64,000 nt of DNA from Sabethes cyaneus (Eukaryota; Arthropoda; Insecta; Diptera; Culicidae): NCBI RefSeq assembly GCF_943734655.1, contig NC_071354.1:229332397-229396396 (forward strand), read 5' to 3'. The notes beneath the pieces were generated by a model, which worked only from the letters and a program-made list of their open reading frames with translations, was not told where the DNA came from and made no database searches. Positions within the stretch are counted from its first letter, which is position 1. The number at the start of each line of letters is the position of its first letter. This document shows positions 13,435 to 24,880 of this stretch, piece after piece. Position numbers and translations under genes: made by a program.

Positions 13435-14199
13435 GTCTAGGCTCAGAAGAAACGAAGGAGCAAAGACCTTGTTGGATCGGGAGGACTCTGTCACTTTTTT
13501 CTTAATTGGAAATAATGGGCAATTTGGGATTTCAGCGTAATGTACCTTTACTTTCACGTCACTTCCAAACCTATACAAACTATCGTCGTATTTTCATTCA
13601 CTCTAAAAAATGTTGTTGAATTCAGTTCTTCAACTACCGATTCCTATGAAATGATTCCCACCAATCCTGACGCACCTGTCAGCCTCAGGCAACTGCTTCA
13701 TCACTAAACGTTACTCTGGGACTATTGATTTTATCATGGGCATTATCGATCTACTCGTCTCTGCCAAGCCATTCCAGCCAGCAGCGACCCTGTGCAATAG
13801 ACAAGGTGTCCAAAATCCCTTTACACACAAGTTCAAAATTGTACACAGTCTTAATGAACTTCTACACATCTTACAAGTAATATTTTAAGTTTTATTGCAC
13901 TCTCATGATGGTGTAGACAGATTGACAGACAGACAGATTTAGACAGATGGCATTTTACGCATCTATGCCGATACGCTATGCCGATTACGCATCAGATAGC
14001 AAGAAGATTGGTATGCTGATATCCCCCACTTAGTCAACCCATCGCTTGTAATAAGGTAAAACAATCAGGGACCCGCTTAGACTGCTTAAAACTAGTTCTT
14101 TACCCTACATATTCAGCAATCGCCATCCCACAAAAGGGATAGTTTTGATTTTTGAGTCCATCACCAGTTCAAGATTTCTGTAATCGAAAAAGTCGATTA
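13435..14199. other. Noncoding DNA; possible decayed LINE 5' part
   Basis: A GACA-type short run lies at about 13918-13935. The sequence runs into an RT fragment at 14200-14420 on the + strand and may be the decayed upstream part of that LINE. No residues are clear enough to claim it. Confidence 0.3.
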
Positions 14200-14420
14200 G
14201 TTGTCTAGCGAGCTAGTAAAGGTAACTGAGCCAATGGAGTGAATATCAATTTATTCCAAGTACCTTCACTGCTGCCTCTGGTATCCCACAAGGCAGCCAT
14301 TTCGGGTCTCTAGCCTTCTTCATCCACTTTATCGACGTCAACACTCTGGCGCTGAATGCTGAACGCTTATTTTCAAAGCACATTGATTGACTATGGATTT
14401 CGATTCAATCTTCTAAAAAT
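14200..14420 (+). pseudogene. Jockey/CR1-like LINE RT fragment
   Basis: The + strand reads AASGIPQGSHFGSLAFFIHF followed by IDVNTLALNAE (about 14269-14360), the conserved SGVPQGS..GPLLF..FIND block of non-LTR reverse transcriptases. The YADD block that should follow is not recognisable. It is a short dead fragment. Confidence 0.6.
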
Positions 14421-14479
14421 CGACTACTTGGGTTGTTTGTTTAAGATCGAAATAACGTACGTTAAAAAAAGTAAGACTT

Positions 14480-14545
14480 GAAGACTTGATCCTCTTTTAT
14501 CGACGGACTTCGCAGCCGGTTATTAAAGTACAGGACAATTATGTG
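14480..14545 (-). mobile_element. SINE-A fragment
   Basis: GACTTCGCAGCCGGTTATTA and AGTACAGGACAATTA match the 3' half of the SINE seen more fully at 51094-51300 and 47953-48165. The tRNA-like head is absent. Confidence 0.6.
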
Positions 14546-14842
14546 GCGCGTGCAACGTGCATTCACGGTGGTACAAAAAACCCTTATGAAACCAACAAAT
14601 AAATAACACTATTATGTTCTGGTAAATGACTTTATGATTAAAGTATAAAAAATCTTCTCAATACTCAGAGTAAAAAAAGTTTATTCTAGCCTCAGGATTG
14701 CATCTAGTTTCCTTTTTTGATATCAATTTACAGTGCGATTAAAAGATCGCAAAACTTTAATTGGGCCTAAGGCGTACATACAGCTATTAGCGCAAGCCTC
14801 ATAAAACTAAACTAATTGAGCATTGTAAAATGTATTCAGATA

Positions 14843-16780
14843 TCACAGAGGGCCAATGTTTACCGAAGCACAGAGGAGATTAAAGAACTTTAAACAGCCT
14901 TCACTTCCTGTCAATGTCCATCTCCCGCGACTGCCAGAGGAAACGGCCAATTGGCAATCTTCGGGCCACTTAATTCCCGATGCCAACATATTCAAATACT
15001 CCACGGTAATTTCGTCCAACGAAGCACTTCCTTCGAGCAATTACATACCAGCCAACCAGCTTAATAGTTGCGCCAACCGACCAACCGCCCGCCCGCCCGC
15101 CGCCGGGCAAGATGACTTGTCACAAAATCGTCCATCAAACGAGGCTCTGGTAGGTACTCTCAAAGTCTTAACCGAGCCAGGGAGCAATGAAATATTGCTC
15201 CCACGACGACGAGCCGCACGCGTCGGAAGCGTCGCCTCGTCCGAAAGGTGGCAAAGATTTGTTGTGCGATAATCGGACAAATTTCATTCCACGCAACCAA
15301 CAATCGTTTAGTTTAGGCTGCTGCTGCTGCTGCCCACGATTGGAATGATGCGCTCTTCTCGGACTGTCGGACTCTCGACAGGCCGTGGGACTTTCGGCAC
15401 CGGCACCGACCGACCAACCGAAAAACGTGTGGTTGAAAATAATTTCGTTGAAAAGGCGAAAATCGAGGGGTCAAAGCAATTACAATCATTATTACTTACT
15501 ATTGCCGCTGTTGCTGTTATTTTCGACTTACGCGTCGGTCGGTTGTTGGTTGAAGCATTTACTTAGCTCAGCCGTTTGGTTGAGTGCACTTTTCTTACAG
15601 TCGCAGCAGCAGCCAGAGTGTAAAGTCAGTAAGCAGAGTTGACTGACTCCGGTTGCCGCTGTTGCTGACCGGTCGGTTGGTCGGTCGGTGGGTTTTCGCG
15701 CAGCATTGCAGATCATCGCCGTATAATGATTAGTGCTCGTTGATGAGCCGCTACGATCTGTGATTTTTTTTATCTCTTTTTGAAAGATTCGAATCTGCAA
15801 CGATGCGTAGTGTTGCTGGGTGGTAGGCGCGGTGGCGGGGTTGTTCGTTTCGAGGATCTGCGTGTAGGGTTGTTCTGTGCGCAGGCGGCTGCTTGATGGA
15901 TGCTCGTTAAGTGGATCTTTATGCAAGGCATTCAATGCAAAATTCATGTAACATTTGCGATTGAAGAATTGCACGGATAAGCGGCTGTGAGGACTAATTG
16001 GCGGTGTTATGTGCAGGGCCTGATATAATCGTGTTTTGAGTGTCTATTTGCACGGTTTGTCGATTGAGGCTAGCTCATTATTTTGTAATGAAAATAATGA
16101 AATGATTACGGCTAACAATCTGAGCCACGGCGAAGATTGTTGCGGGGAAACAATTGGATTGCGCACATCCCTGGCTTCGTTTCCTTTTTTGTGGCTTAAA
16201 CGTAGGTGAACCCCTTCTGACAGCTACTTGCACAACACATTACTGGAACTGATCCGTAAAACACGACTGCGAGCGATACATTTCCCGTAGTTATAGGTTA
16301 CGACGAGCTAAGCGGCCCACCGGTCCCTGTCCATCCGAACCGCTCCGAACCGAACGGAGATACTTATATAGGTATGCAGCTCGAAAGTCGAAGTCGCAAG
16401 CAAGTGAATGAGCCCGTGTCTTACAAGACGTTGCTGCTCGAGCGACCGAGCGAGCGAGACAGGCTTCGAGGGCGATCCGTTCTTCCCAAGAAGGAATGCT
16501 AAACGCTGCACACCAACCACACTTGCCCTGGACTCGACTGGTATAATTTCGCGTTCACACACCAAACGGCAAAGCAAAACAAAAAATTAAAGCAACATAA
16601 ACGAAATAATAAGTTGTGTGTGGAATGGAGCGGAAAGGCCGTAGAAAGAGTAATGTATCCGCCAGCAAGTCACGGCGCGTCCAGAGAATTCCCACAGTGC
16701 ATGCGGAACACTGGGCACCGCGCACGCACGGTGGGCTTGGTGGCGGATGTTTGACGTTTTTTTTTTTTGTTAAATTGTAG
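14843..16780. other. GC-richer single-copy block, possibly regulatory
   Basis: It contains CCGCCCGCCCGCC (15085-15102), a GCTGCTGCTGCTGCTGCC run (15317-15334), repeated GACCGACCAACCG and CGGTCGGTTGGTCGG phrases (15405-15420 and 15665-15685), and GAGCGACCGAGCGAGCGAG (16439-16457). No part of it recurs elsewhere in the window. Frames of up to about 150 codons occur on both strands and overlap each other, without a family match or good splice context. I read it as unique noncoding DNA, perhaps a promoter or enhancer of an alternative transcript. Confidence 0.35.
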
Positions 16781-16813
16781 TCATCCAAGCTGTTAGGTCA
16801 TTTGTGACTTCTA

Positions 16814-16877
16814 TGGAATTGGGAATTGAACCCGGGTAATCGGCGTGAATGCTAACCACTACACCGGGGTTGACCCC
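16814..16877 (-). repeat. tRNA-like fragment (SINE head or tRNA pseudogene)
   Basis: The minus strand has an A-box-like stretch, GTGTAGTGGTTAGCATTCAC, and a B-box-like GGGTTCAATTCCC, spaced as in a tRNA. The unit is about 64 nt, the acceptor arms do not pair well and no Pol III terminator closes it at the right place. It is unlikely to be a working tRNA gene. Confidence 0.55.
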
Positions 16878-16999
16878 ATATTTGACTTTTCTAATAGAAA
16901 AGTCAATAGTTTTACCTTGAAAAATGCTCCACTTACTAATTCTAATGTAATTTTATCTCATCAAGAATGATTAATCCCAGAGAAAAAATTATCTTAATT

Positions 17000-17090
17000 T
17001 ACTACATGCGGTACAGCAGTGAGAGTCCCGCAATTGTCCTGTACTCTAACAGTTGGCAGCGAGGTCTGTTGAGCAAAAACACAGAAAATT
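17000..17090 (+). mobile_element. SINE-A fragment
   Basis: CCCGCAATTGTCCTGTACTC, TAACAGTTGGCAGCGA and GGTCTGTTGAGCAAAAAC match the 3' half of SINE-A (compare 35868-36075). The tRNA-like head is missing. Confidence 0.65.
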
Positions 17091-17339
17091 AAGTCTGAAA
17101 CAGAATGTAAGCTTTGCTTTTTTGAGGTAAAATATTTATCTACATGGTTAGAATACTTTTGTGTATGCGTACCGAACGAATTTTTATTTCTATTTTTATT
17201 TTGACAGTTCAGCACTTCAGTGGCAAAAGGAGTAACGTATCAAAATTTCGTTTATGCACATTTAACGGAATCGTAAAAAGTGAGCAAATCAATCGAGACG
17301 ATAAGCATAACGTCCAAAATACGAACCCGGAATTTGTAT

Positions 17340-17765
17340 AGACCGGCATAAGCGTTCCTGTCAGATTCTCACTCTTATTTATTTATTGAATGCGACGAGT
17401 TTTTGCGAGTGTGTATTTAGCAAACAGCGACGGTCGTCACCCTCGCTCGTCATTGCAACTCGAGCAGCTGATATTGATCACTCGTCAGGGGTCGCACTCC
17501 CACCCGTGTGTAGAATCGAGGCCGTAAGATAAAGAAGAAAAGGAAAAAATAATGCAAAATCTGTACCTTAGTGTGCCGCTAGCGATCCCGGGCATCTGGC
17601 TGCTCACGAGTTGTATGCCTCGTGAGTGGACTGTGCAGAAACAAGCTAAGATTCTGTACGTTCGCGAGTGTGTAGATTGCAGAATGTGTACACACAGAAA
17701 CGGCGGCTAATTGTCGTACGCTTGCGGTCGATGGCGTAGGCGTTGGTTGCTATGCTTCCCAAACT
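17340..17765 (+). repeat. Dispersed repeat, family E copy 2
   Basis: Same unit as 6705-7135 (minus) and 19110-19590 (plus): GGCATAAGCGTTCCTGTC, TGCGACGAGTTTTTGCGAGT, CATTGCAACTCGAGC, AAGAAGAAAAGGAAAAA, CAAAATCTGTACC and GCTCGTGTGAC near its end. No coding content is seen. Confidence 0.7.
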
Positions 17766-17774
17766 CGCTCGTGT

Positions 17775-18620
17775 GACAGTAAGCATCGTTTTCCGTACAT
17801 TCCAACATGCTTATCCACAAAAAAATCCTTTCTCCGTCCATTTACCACCATCGCGGAACTACCGGCAAGACTTACTACGTGAGAACGATGTGCCTTTATA
17901 CTTTAACGCTACTTCTCGAGACGGCATTCCAGGTGCTCTCACACATTTCGATGCAGCAAATTTTGGACAATTGAAGATTACGTGTTGTGGTGTCTCTACC
18001 GTCGCGTCGTTCTGCTTTACGGACAAACTGGTGTGGCGGCGTGTCCGAACCAGCCTGAAGCAAGCGTGATCCGACAGAAAATGGGTGAAGTGCAAGTCGG
18101 AGTCTCCATGTTTCCTGTTCAAACAAGTCCACTGAACCGGTGTGGGTCGATGCGTCTATCTAACGTTCTCGGACGTGCCCCAGTCTTGCTGCCAATTGGA
18201 CAACGACAACTACTCGCCAGCTTCCGAGCTCTTTTGGGGCTTTTGGGACCGTAACACTCGTTGTTTTCCAAAAGCATAATGACAATGCTAATCATTCCAG
18301 CGATAACACACCGTTGTAAATCCCGTTCCAGAGCGCCGGGCCGAGGATGGAGCCTTGCGGAACTTTCGACGTATTGTACATCATCTTACGCCCCTTGACA
18401 GTCTCGTACATAAGCACCCAGTTTCAGACAGCACCAGCTTCTGGTTCTTCCATTTGTTCGAGTAGCTACTATCTTTTAAGCATTTTGTAGCATTGTCCTG
18501 AACATATCCGGTAACGCTTGTATCGCAGTCTTCGGGGTCATGTTAGGGATTCCATCCGAAAGGAGCGCCTTCTTGATGTTTAGTCGTCTAGCCAAGCTAT
18601 TCTTTCACAGCATTAGAGAG
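17775..18620 (-). pseudogene. R1-like LINE reverse transcriptase remnant
   Basis: On the minus strand, SKVPQGSILGPALWNGIYNG VLSL (about 18372-18300) is the conserved RT block of R1-type LINEs. Further downstream, TPQHVIFNCPKFAASKC (about 18000-17940) matches the cysteine/histidine tail near the C-terminus of these proteins. The region between, where the catalytic YADD-type box should lie, is largely deleted. Stops and frameshifts are frequent. It lies immediately upstream of a + strand mariner copy. Confidence 0.7.
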
Positions 18621-18768
18621 TTTCAGTCCGTCAACGTTGTCCCTCTGTTCTACAGTGTACGGTTTTTTAACAGGAGCCGTGAACCACTGCTATTGTGGTA
18701 TACTCCGCTTTGTTATTTATACATAATCAGTTCGTTCCATTGCTTGCTGTCACCAAGAAAATTAGCGA

Positions 18769-19910
18769 AAATGGGAGTTGTAAGTGAGAAAGCCATACGT
18801 GCAGCAATCGAAGCAGTTTAGTGAGGATAACTCGTTTGAGGATAAACTGAAAATAGGACTTAAAAAAGTCCTGCCAACCCTCGTTTGGGCAATCATATAA
18901 TAAAGGCGTTTGAGCAAAAGTAAGAGATTTCAGTGCGGATCAAAAAGGTTGGCACGTCAAAATCAAGCGTTCATTGCGCAAATGAACATTTGAACCTGCG
19001 AACGTATAAGAAGTAAGAGCAGCCAAAAAGGAATCCTACAACAAAAAGCATCGATCAGAGTACGAAAGCTGTACGATACGATGTTTTCTGGGAATTTGTA
19101 GTGCATTCGTGGGGTCTATTTTCTCACATACGCGTACTCATTCTTACGAACGCGCCGGCATAAGCGTCCCTTTCGGACTCTCGTTCGTACCTATTCATGC
19201 ATTGCGACGAGTTTTTGCTAGTGTGTGTTTAGCTTACAGCTACGTTCGTCGCTCTCGTTCTTCGTTGCAGCCCATACTGCTGAAACCAATTACTTGCGAG
19301 GGTTTGTACTCCCGCCCATGAATAGAATCGAGGGTGAGAATGAAGAAGAAAAGAAAAAGCAATGCAAAACCTGTATCCCAGAGCGCCCCTATGCCTCACG
19401 GGCGGCTGATTACTCCGGAGTTATTTGACTCGCGAATAAGCTATGCAGGAAGACGATGTGAGGATGTGCGTGCGCAAGTGTGTAGGTAGTAAAATGTCAC
19501 TCACACAGCGACGGTGGCTGTTTGTTTTACGCTTGCGTGTGCGGTGTAAGCGTTGAATGCTATGCTACCCATATTCACTCACGTAAGAGTAGACAAAGAC
19601 AACGTTGGATTCGCGCTCGATTCGTAACATTGCTTCTACCAGATTTAGCATCTTACTATGGCACGAAAACAACCGTAGAGTGGTATACCTCTAAAGATGT
19701 GCCAGTCGTTGCAAAGAACATGAGTCCCCTCTAATTGTCCGTAAACTCGATCAATTGAAGAATTTTAGGCATTTAAAAAGGTACATCGGTACATCTTAGT
19801 AAACATGTCTCTTCAGTAGAAATAGTTCAACAATTTAAAAAGGACTGGACAAAGGTGCTAAAAATTGTTGCTAAAACCTCATGAAGAACGTTTGCAAGAA
19901 GCTGAAATTA
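18769..19910 (+). pseudogene. Mariner (Tc1/mariner) transposase remnant split by family E
   Basis: N-terminal blocks at 18769-19100 read DNSFEDKLKIGLKK, then across frameshifts VGTSKSS-like and RTYKK/PKRNPTTK-like pieces and ATRVRKLYD-type sequence, as in mosquito mariners. The 480-bp family E unit (19110-19590) then interrupts. The C-terminal part resumes with LLPDLASYYGTKTTVEWYTS and KDVPVVAKNMSPL (19627-19734), then a region resembling RPIEEFWA and FKKDWTKVLKIVAKT to about 19900. The second catalytic Asp (PDLAS) is kept; the segment with the first Asp was lost or replaced at the insertion. Confidence 0.75.
19110..19590 (+). repeat. Dispersed repeat, family E copy 3
   Basis: CTCACATACGCGTACTCATT, CGGCATAAGCGTCCCTTTCG, ATTGCGACGAGTTTTTGCTA, AGAATCGAGGGTGAGAATGA, AGAAGAAAAGAAAAAGCAATG and ATTTGACTCGCGAATAAGCT match the other two copies. 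It sits inside a mariner transposase, so it was mobile after that mariner inserted. No inverted ends or clear target duplication were found. Confidence 0.7.
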
Positions 19911-20039
19911 TAACAGTTTTGTTTTATTTTGCTCAAAACTGGGTGCTTCCTTGCTTTCTGGGACAGTCTTTATTGTATGGCTCATCTCACTGAGACCTGT
20001 CATTATAATAAGCATGTAAACCAAAGCCTGCGGTTTTAT

Positions 20040-22010
20040 TTCATTATCTCGAGCAAGTCTGTGTTTCTGCTATCATCAAAGGAATGAAATTTTTGCTTGA
20101 TGCAGTTTACATCCCACCTGACAGAAGCACCGTTGTCAAGTTTATCGACGAACATATCCTCTCAATCCGTGAACTACGTGACAAAGGGTCTTCAGACGAA
20201 AGAATTCTCATTTATGATTATACCCGCATCGGATGGAGTACAGGACGACAATTCTCTCCTGCTTCTTGTTGCTAACGCTGTTGAAGTCGATGCATTTGAA
20301 TTCCTGAACTTGGAACAAGTAAGCAATTAATTTTGATGGACTTGTGTAGCACCAGTTATCTCTGGATTAGGCTACATTATTGGAAGAGATCGGCGTGGAT
20401 GATATGACATTGCGGTTTTGCGAAGCTATTTGCACTTGGCTGAATGAAAATCTTCTCAGTATTAGACCTCCTTCAAAACCTAAAACTGCATGGCAACGTA
20501 AAGCAAAGACTACTTCGCAAGCAACAAACATCGTAGAATAAATGTGCCAACGACGCCTACCGTAGGTTAAACAGTTCTCTCTACCATTCATATGTGCTGC
20601 GGACGCAATTCAGATTGTGAACTAACCTAAAAAGATTTTGGACATTCAGAAACTCTAAGAGCCAAGGATCTTCCATTCCTTTTAGTGTGATCTTGAGAGG
20701 AATGGAATTATTAACTGTTACGGAATCTGTGTTTGCCTGTGGGTGTACCACACAGAGTGATACTGAAACAACTGCGTAAGGTGTCCCCGATGGTGCTGTT
20801 AATTTCGACATTTTTGATATCACTCACTCACATCACTCTATATATGGTCATTTCTGGTGTAAAGAAATTGAAGAGCACCAACTCCCGGTGGTGTTCCGGC
20901 TGCTATTTATTTTCTGTCGCTGTCACCAAATCGTTTGAGCAACGAAGATTTCCAACGCTGTAGGAATAATCCCACAGGTTTGCTGTATTTAAAAAAAGGA
21001 GAAACGTGAAATGTAAGGAACTACACAGCCATTACCTGTCTTTATGCTGGATCAAAGCTGTTTGAAATCATCGTTTGTATCGTCTGTAACCGCTAACTTT
21101 ATAGATTTCACTAGTAGCTGCATCTCGCAGATGGAAGCTGAAATTCAAATTGATGTGTACACACAGATATTAAAGTCGCTATCGTCACGGTAGATCATCG
21201 ATTAGATAGAGAATCGTATGCTCTAAACTAGGTGTATCTAATAGACTGGCTTCATGGTGGAACTCGTATCTTATAGACAATACTTTCCATGCAAACTGGA
21301 TTCCACAATTTCACGTTCGTTTAGTAATACTTCTGGTGTTCCACAAGGTAGTAACCTGGGGCCTTTGCTATTCGCCTTGTATTTCAACAACATTGCTACT
21401 CGGCATGGTTCCGGATGCGCACTGATATATGCAGAGGATCTAAAGATCTATCTCGTTGTGAAATTTATCGCTACTCGGCTAATGCTGTAATAGACTGGTG
21501 TAATAAAAAAAAATACTCACAGTAAGCATTACCAAATGTGTGGTTATAACATGTAATGTAATGTATAATGTGCCCATCTCATTTGATTACTAGATGAATG
21601 GAGCTATTCTCGGACGCGTTGATCAGATCACTGATCTTGGAGTTCTGTTGAATAGCAAACTCATGTTCAACCAGCGATATAATGCTGTCATCTCTAGAGC
21701 TTCGCAACAACTTGGGTTTATCACAAAAATTTCCCGAGACTTCACAGATCCCCTTTGCTTGAAGGCAGTGGTACCCCCAATATTTGAAAATGCCAGTGAC
21801 ATCTGGAATCCTCATATAACCTATGTTGGAAAGCCAGAATAGAACATGTTCAACGAAGACTTGCTCGTATCGTCCCTCCAAAGACATCTATCCTGGTGTC
21901 TACCTAATTATCTTCCCCGCTAAGTAGACCGAAGTCAGCTTTTGGATTTGGAGACATTAGAGAGTTTTCGAAGGATTCAACAAGCAACTTCTATAGCCAA
22001 CCTCCTTAAC
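20040..22010 (+). pseudogene. Jockey/CR1-like LINE, EN and RT remnants
   Basis: The endonuclease part is at 20084-20275 (LDAVYIPPDRSTVVKF, DEHILSIRELRDK, RILIYDYTR). After a decayed stretch with VKKLKST and SFEQRRFPTLW (20860-20960), NVRNYTAITC and SKLFEIIV-like sequence appears near 21010-21075. The RT core is at 21254-21480: SGVPQGSNLGPLLFALYFNN and LIYAEDLKIYL, where the catalytic YADD reads YAED. The RT tail follows at 21594-21842: VDQITDLGVLLNSKLMFNQ and SRASQQLGFITKISRDFTDP. Stops and frameshifts separate the parts, so it is inactive. About 2 kb of a normally longer element remains. Confidence 0.8.
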
Positions 22011-22029
22011 AATGAAATTCATTTTCTGC

Positions 22030-23600
22030 CAGTATGTTTTGTTTCGTTTATGCTTGCCAAGTTTTGTTCAAAATGGCTTCAAAACAAGAAGCATTTCGCG
22101 AGTGCGTTCTACACTTTACGAATTGCACAAAGATCTCGGTAAAAAGTATACGGTACAACATTTTAAAAGCGCAAATGTTGCGGCTTCGACTATTTACCAT
22201 ATCCTAAGATCCCCAACAACTCCTCGCAAGCAAGGTCGTTGAAGATCGGCCAAAATTATCGACGCAGAAGGACGTTGTTCTCTTTCTTGTGCCTTCAACA
22301 ACCAGGATTCCGTGAACCAACGGGATGCCGCATAAAAGATCAACAGTTCCCAGCGGTACATGTGCAAAACATTGAAAAGAGTCGGAATAAAATGCCGAAA
22401 GAAGACAAGAGCCCTGGAATACACTGAGGGATAGATTTCGACGCTGAAGTCCCAATGCCGCTGATGATAACAAATTATTCCGGAAAATGTTTTTTTTTTG
22501 GAGGACGAAAGTTAATATTTTTTGAAACGATGGTTCTACTATTGATGAAGGGACGGTAGGGGAAAGTAATGAAGAAGGATTTTTTGGGAATGGAGGGGAA
22601 AGAGTGGAAAGGAAGGGGGGGGAATAAGTAGCTACGCTTAATAAGTTGTCGTTGTGACTCCTACCTTTTGTCCAATGCTGGAAGGTGCATGGGTCGAACC
22701 AAGCTATAATCTGAGATAATAACCGGATTCGAACCCACAACACCTGCCAGGGCATGTGATTCGCTGGTACCCGTGTACCTATGAACCACAGAGGCGCTGG
22801 ACAAAAGGAGACTGCACAACCCCTCTTATTAATGTAGCGACATGGGTTGGGCTATTTTTAAACACAAATTGTGCCTCTTCCTTCACCTGCTGTAGAAACC
22901 ACCGACCGAGAAGTTTAATCTAACTTTGTGTTTACTGGCGGGAAGACGACACTATGCAGGCCCTTGCGACTTACAAGGTACTGCGTGTGAACGCTATTCG
23001 TCTGTCAGCCTGTTAGCCGCGATTCACAGCGTGAGGTTTCGGGGGAAGACCCCGTTCCTGTGAAATAGACCACACCTCGTGATTTTAGTCATGACCTTGA
23101 AATGCGGACAGACATGTATTAATATTTTTCGAAATGAAACTTGACGAAAGTTACTTTCCTCTTTCAAAGACGTGCATTCCCGGAAATGATCGATGCTATT
23201 CCATGGATAGTTCTACTGGATCTTCGAATATAAAATACAAGTTTAAACATAAGTTTGAACAAAAAGTGATGCTGTACATTGCCATTTCTGAGAGAGGTAT
23301 CTCTAAGCCATGGTCCAAGCCCTCTGATTTGGCTAACAATCAAGATGAGTACCAAAACGAATGTTTGAAGAAAATATTGATTCGATCCCATTTGTACCCT
23401 AAAACCACAACCCAACGAATCTGCCTTGGTGTCACCAACCGAAGATTTCTTCGGGATTTTGAGCTCCTTGGTGTACAAAAATAACTGGAAAGCCACGAAT
23501 AGTAAACAGTTGATTGATAAAATCAAGAGACGCATTCGCCAAGTTGACATGATGGCTGTATAACGCTCCTGTTCCGACGTCTAACGGAAGCTTCACTGAA
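22030..23600 (+). pseudogene. Tc1/mariner transposase split by a family C retroposon
   Basis: The N-terminal half (about 22045-22480) reads YELHKDLGKKYTVQHFKSAN, VAASTIYHILRSPTTPRKQG, then with frameshifts AKIIDAEGR, AFNNQDSVNQRDAA, KTLKRVGIKCRKKTRAL and STLKSQC. The 22515-23142 insertion follows at the first catalytic Asp region. The second half resumes with LDESYFPLSKTCIPGNDRCY, FKHKFEQKVMLYIAISERGI and NECLKKILIRS (23140-23390). The usual PDLAS segment is deleted and the third acid is lost, but YKNNWKATNSKQLIDKIKRR can be read near 23480-23540. It is a dead copy, differing in sequence from the copies at 3.2, 18.8 and 37 kb. Confidence 0.8.
22515..23142 (-). mobile_element. Family C composite retroposon with tRNA-like core
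   Basis: It is flanked by GACGAAAGTTA at 22504-22514 and 23143-23153, an 11-bp target duplication inside a mariner transposase. The minus strand has a tRNA-like stretch: GTGGTTCATAGGTACACGGG, then GTGGGTTCGAATCCGGTTAT (B box) around 22725-22790. The body shares long blocks with 42400-42976, but the core and flanking arms are arranged differently (AATATTTTT..GAAA lies near both ends). No protein is encoded; movement must depend on a LINE. Confidence 0.75.
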
Positions 23601-23604
23601 TAGT

Positions 23605-23938
23605 CTATTACGGACCGTTATCAAATGTTCACTAATTTTTTTTTCAACAATGGACAATGTAATTTTAATTTCAGAAAATCAGATCTTCTTCAAATGTCTG
23701 TCTTTTTTACGGCTTGAGAAGTAAATTTCAAAATTTTAGTTGCCACCCGTTACTAGAAGCCTAACAAGGTCTAGGATGCTGCAATAGTTTTGTTCTACAT
23801 TTAAATTTTTATTCGTGTAGATAATGTTAAAGGTGTCAGATGTATCAGCCAAATTCAAATACAAATACAAATTAAAATTATCATTTCGAGATAGATCCGT
23901 TTTTTGCGTCCAAATATTTAATGACTCAAACTTTATAG
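23605..23938. other. AT-rich noncoding DNA
   Basis: Possible 3' remainder of the mariner above followed by unique AT-rich sequence (AATTCAAATACAAATACAAA near 23852). No gene is supported. Confidence 0.3.
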
Positions 23939-24880
23939 CATACATCTATATCTATAAAAATGGATTTCTGTCTTTCGGTCTGTCTGTCGGGATGATCTTT
24001 ATAGAATCGAAAACTACTGAACCGATCGGCGTGAAAATTTGCTTGTAGAGGTTTTCGGGGCAAGGGAAGGTTCTTATGATGGTTAGAGACCCCTCCCTCC
24101 ACTAAGAAGGGGGGCTCCCATACAAATGAAACACAAATTTCTGCATAACTCGAGAACTAATCAAGCAAATGGAATAAAATTTTACATGTGGGTGTTTTTG
24201 AAGGAAAGAATTTTTTCTATGGTGAATTGAGACCCCTCCCTACTTTAGGAGGAGGGGCTCCCATACAAATGAAATACAAATTTCCTCATAACTCGAGAAC
24301 TAATCAAGCAAATGCAAAAAAAATTGACATGTGGGTGATTTGGAGACAAGAATTTTTTCTATGGTAAATTGAAACCTCCCCCCACTTTGGGAGGGGTGCT
24401 CCCATAGAAATTTAATATGAATTTCCTCGTAACTCGAGAGCTAATCAAGCAAATGGAACCAAATTTGGCATGTGGGGGTTTTGGAGGCAGGATTTTTTTT
24501 AATGATGGTTTGAGACCCCTCACCTCTGTGGTAGGGGGATAAGGACTCTCATACAAATAGAACAGAAATTTTTGCGTAACTCAAAAACTAATCGAACTCG
24601 AGAAATTTTAGACTGTTTCATAAAACATTAATCAATAACAAGACCATCAAAAACTATCTAAAGTAATATTAGATAATTCAGCGCGAGACGGCCGGCGACC
24701 TGCCGTCGGAAGCGCCGGCCACTGCGGGGGGGGCAGCCCCCTCTAGAGATCACCTCTATCTAGGTTTATTTATTTTCCTAGAACTACTGACCTCTATTAC
24801 TTTCCTTCAGTTGGGTCACCCCCGCGAAATGGTATGGAAAAAGGTTTTTCGCGAAATGGTATTCGCCAAAATGGTTTGTA
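23939..24880 (-). repeat. Helitron-like/complex repeat array B, copy 1
   Basis: On the minus strand this is the same unit family as 51590-56036. One edge is ATAAAAATGGATTTCTGTCT, TATAGAATCGAAAACTACTG and AACCGATCGGCGTGAAAAT. A series of about 142-bp units follows, each with AACTCGAGAACTAATCAAGC, a GACCCCTCCCT/GGAGGGG run and CCCATACAAATGAAA (units at about 24151, 24292 and 24433). The other edge has a GC-rich hairpin (GGCCGGCG..CGCCGGCC, 24689-24720), CTGCGGGG, CTATCTAGGTTTATTTATTT and GCGAAATGGTAT phrases. No transposase or helicase frame is present. The class is uncertain. Confidence 0.65.

Noticed and set aside
15528..15974. 148-codon minus-strand frame
   Set aside because: Thr/Ser/Ala-rich, no motif, overlapping frames on the other strand; likely chance.
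16814..16877. Functional tRNA gene
   Set aside because: Only about 64 nt, acceptor stem does not pair, no fitting terminator; kept as tRNA-like repeat.
23939..24880. Certain Helitron
   Set aside because: A hairpin zone exists, but the 5' TC, 3' CTRR and A|T target could not be fixed and no Rep/helicase frame is present.
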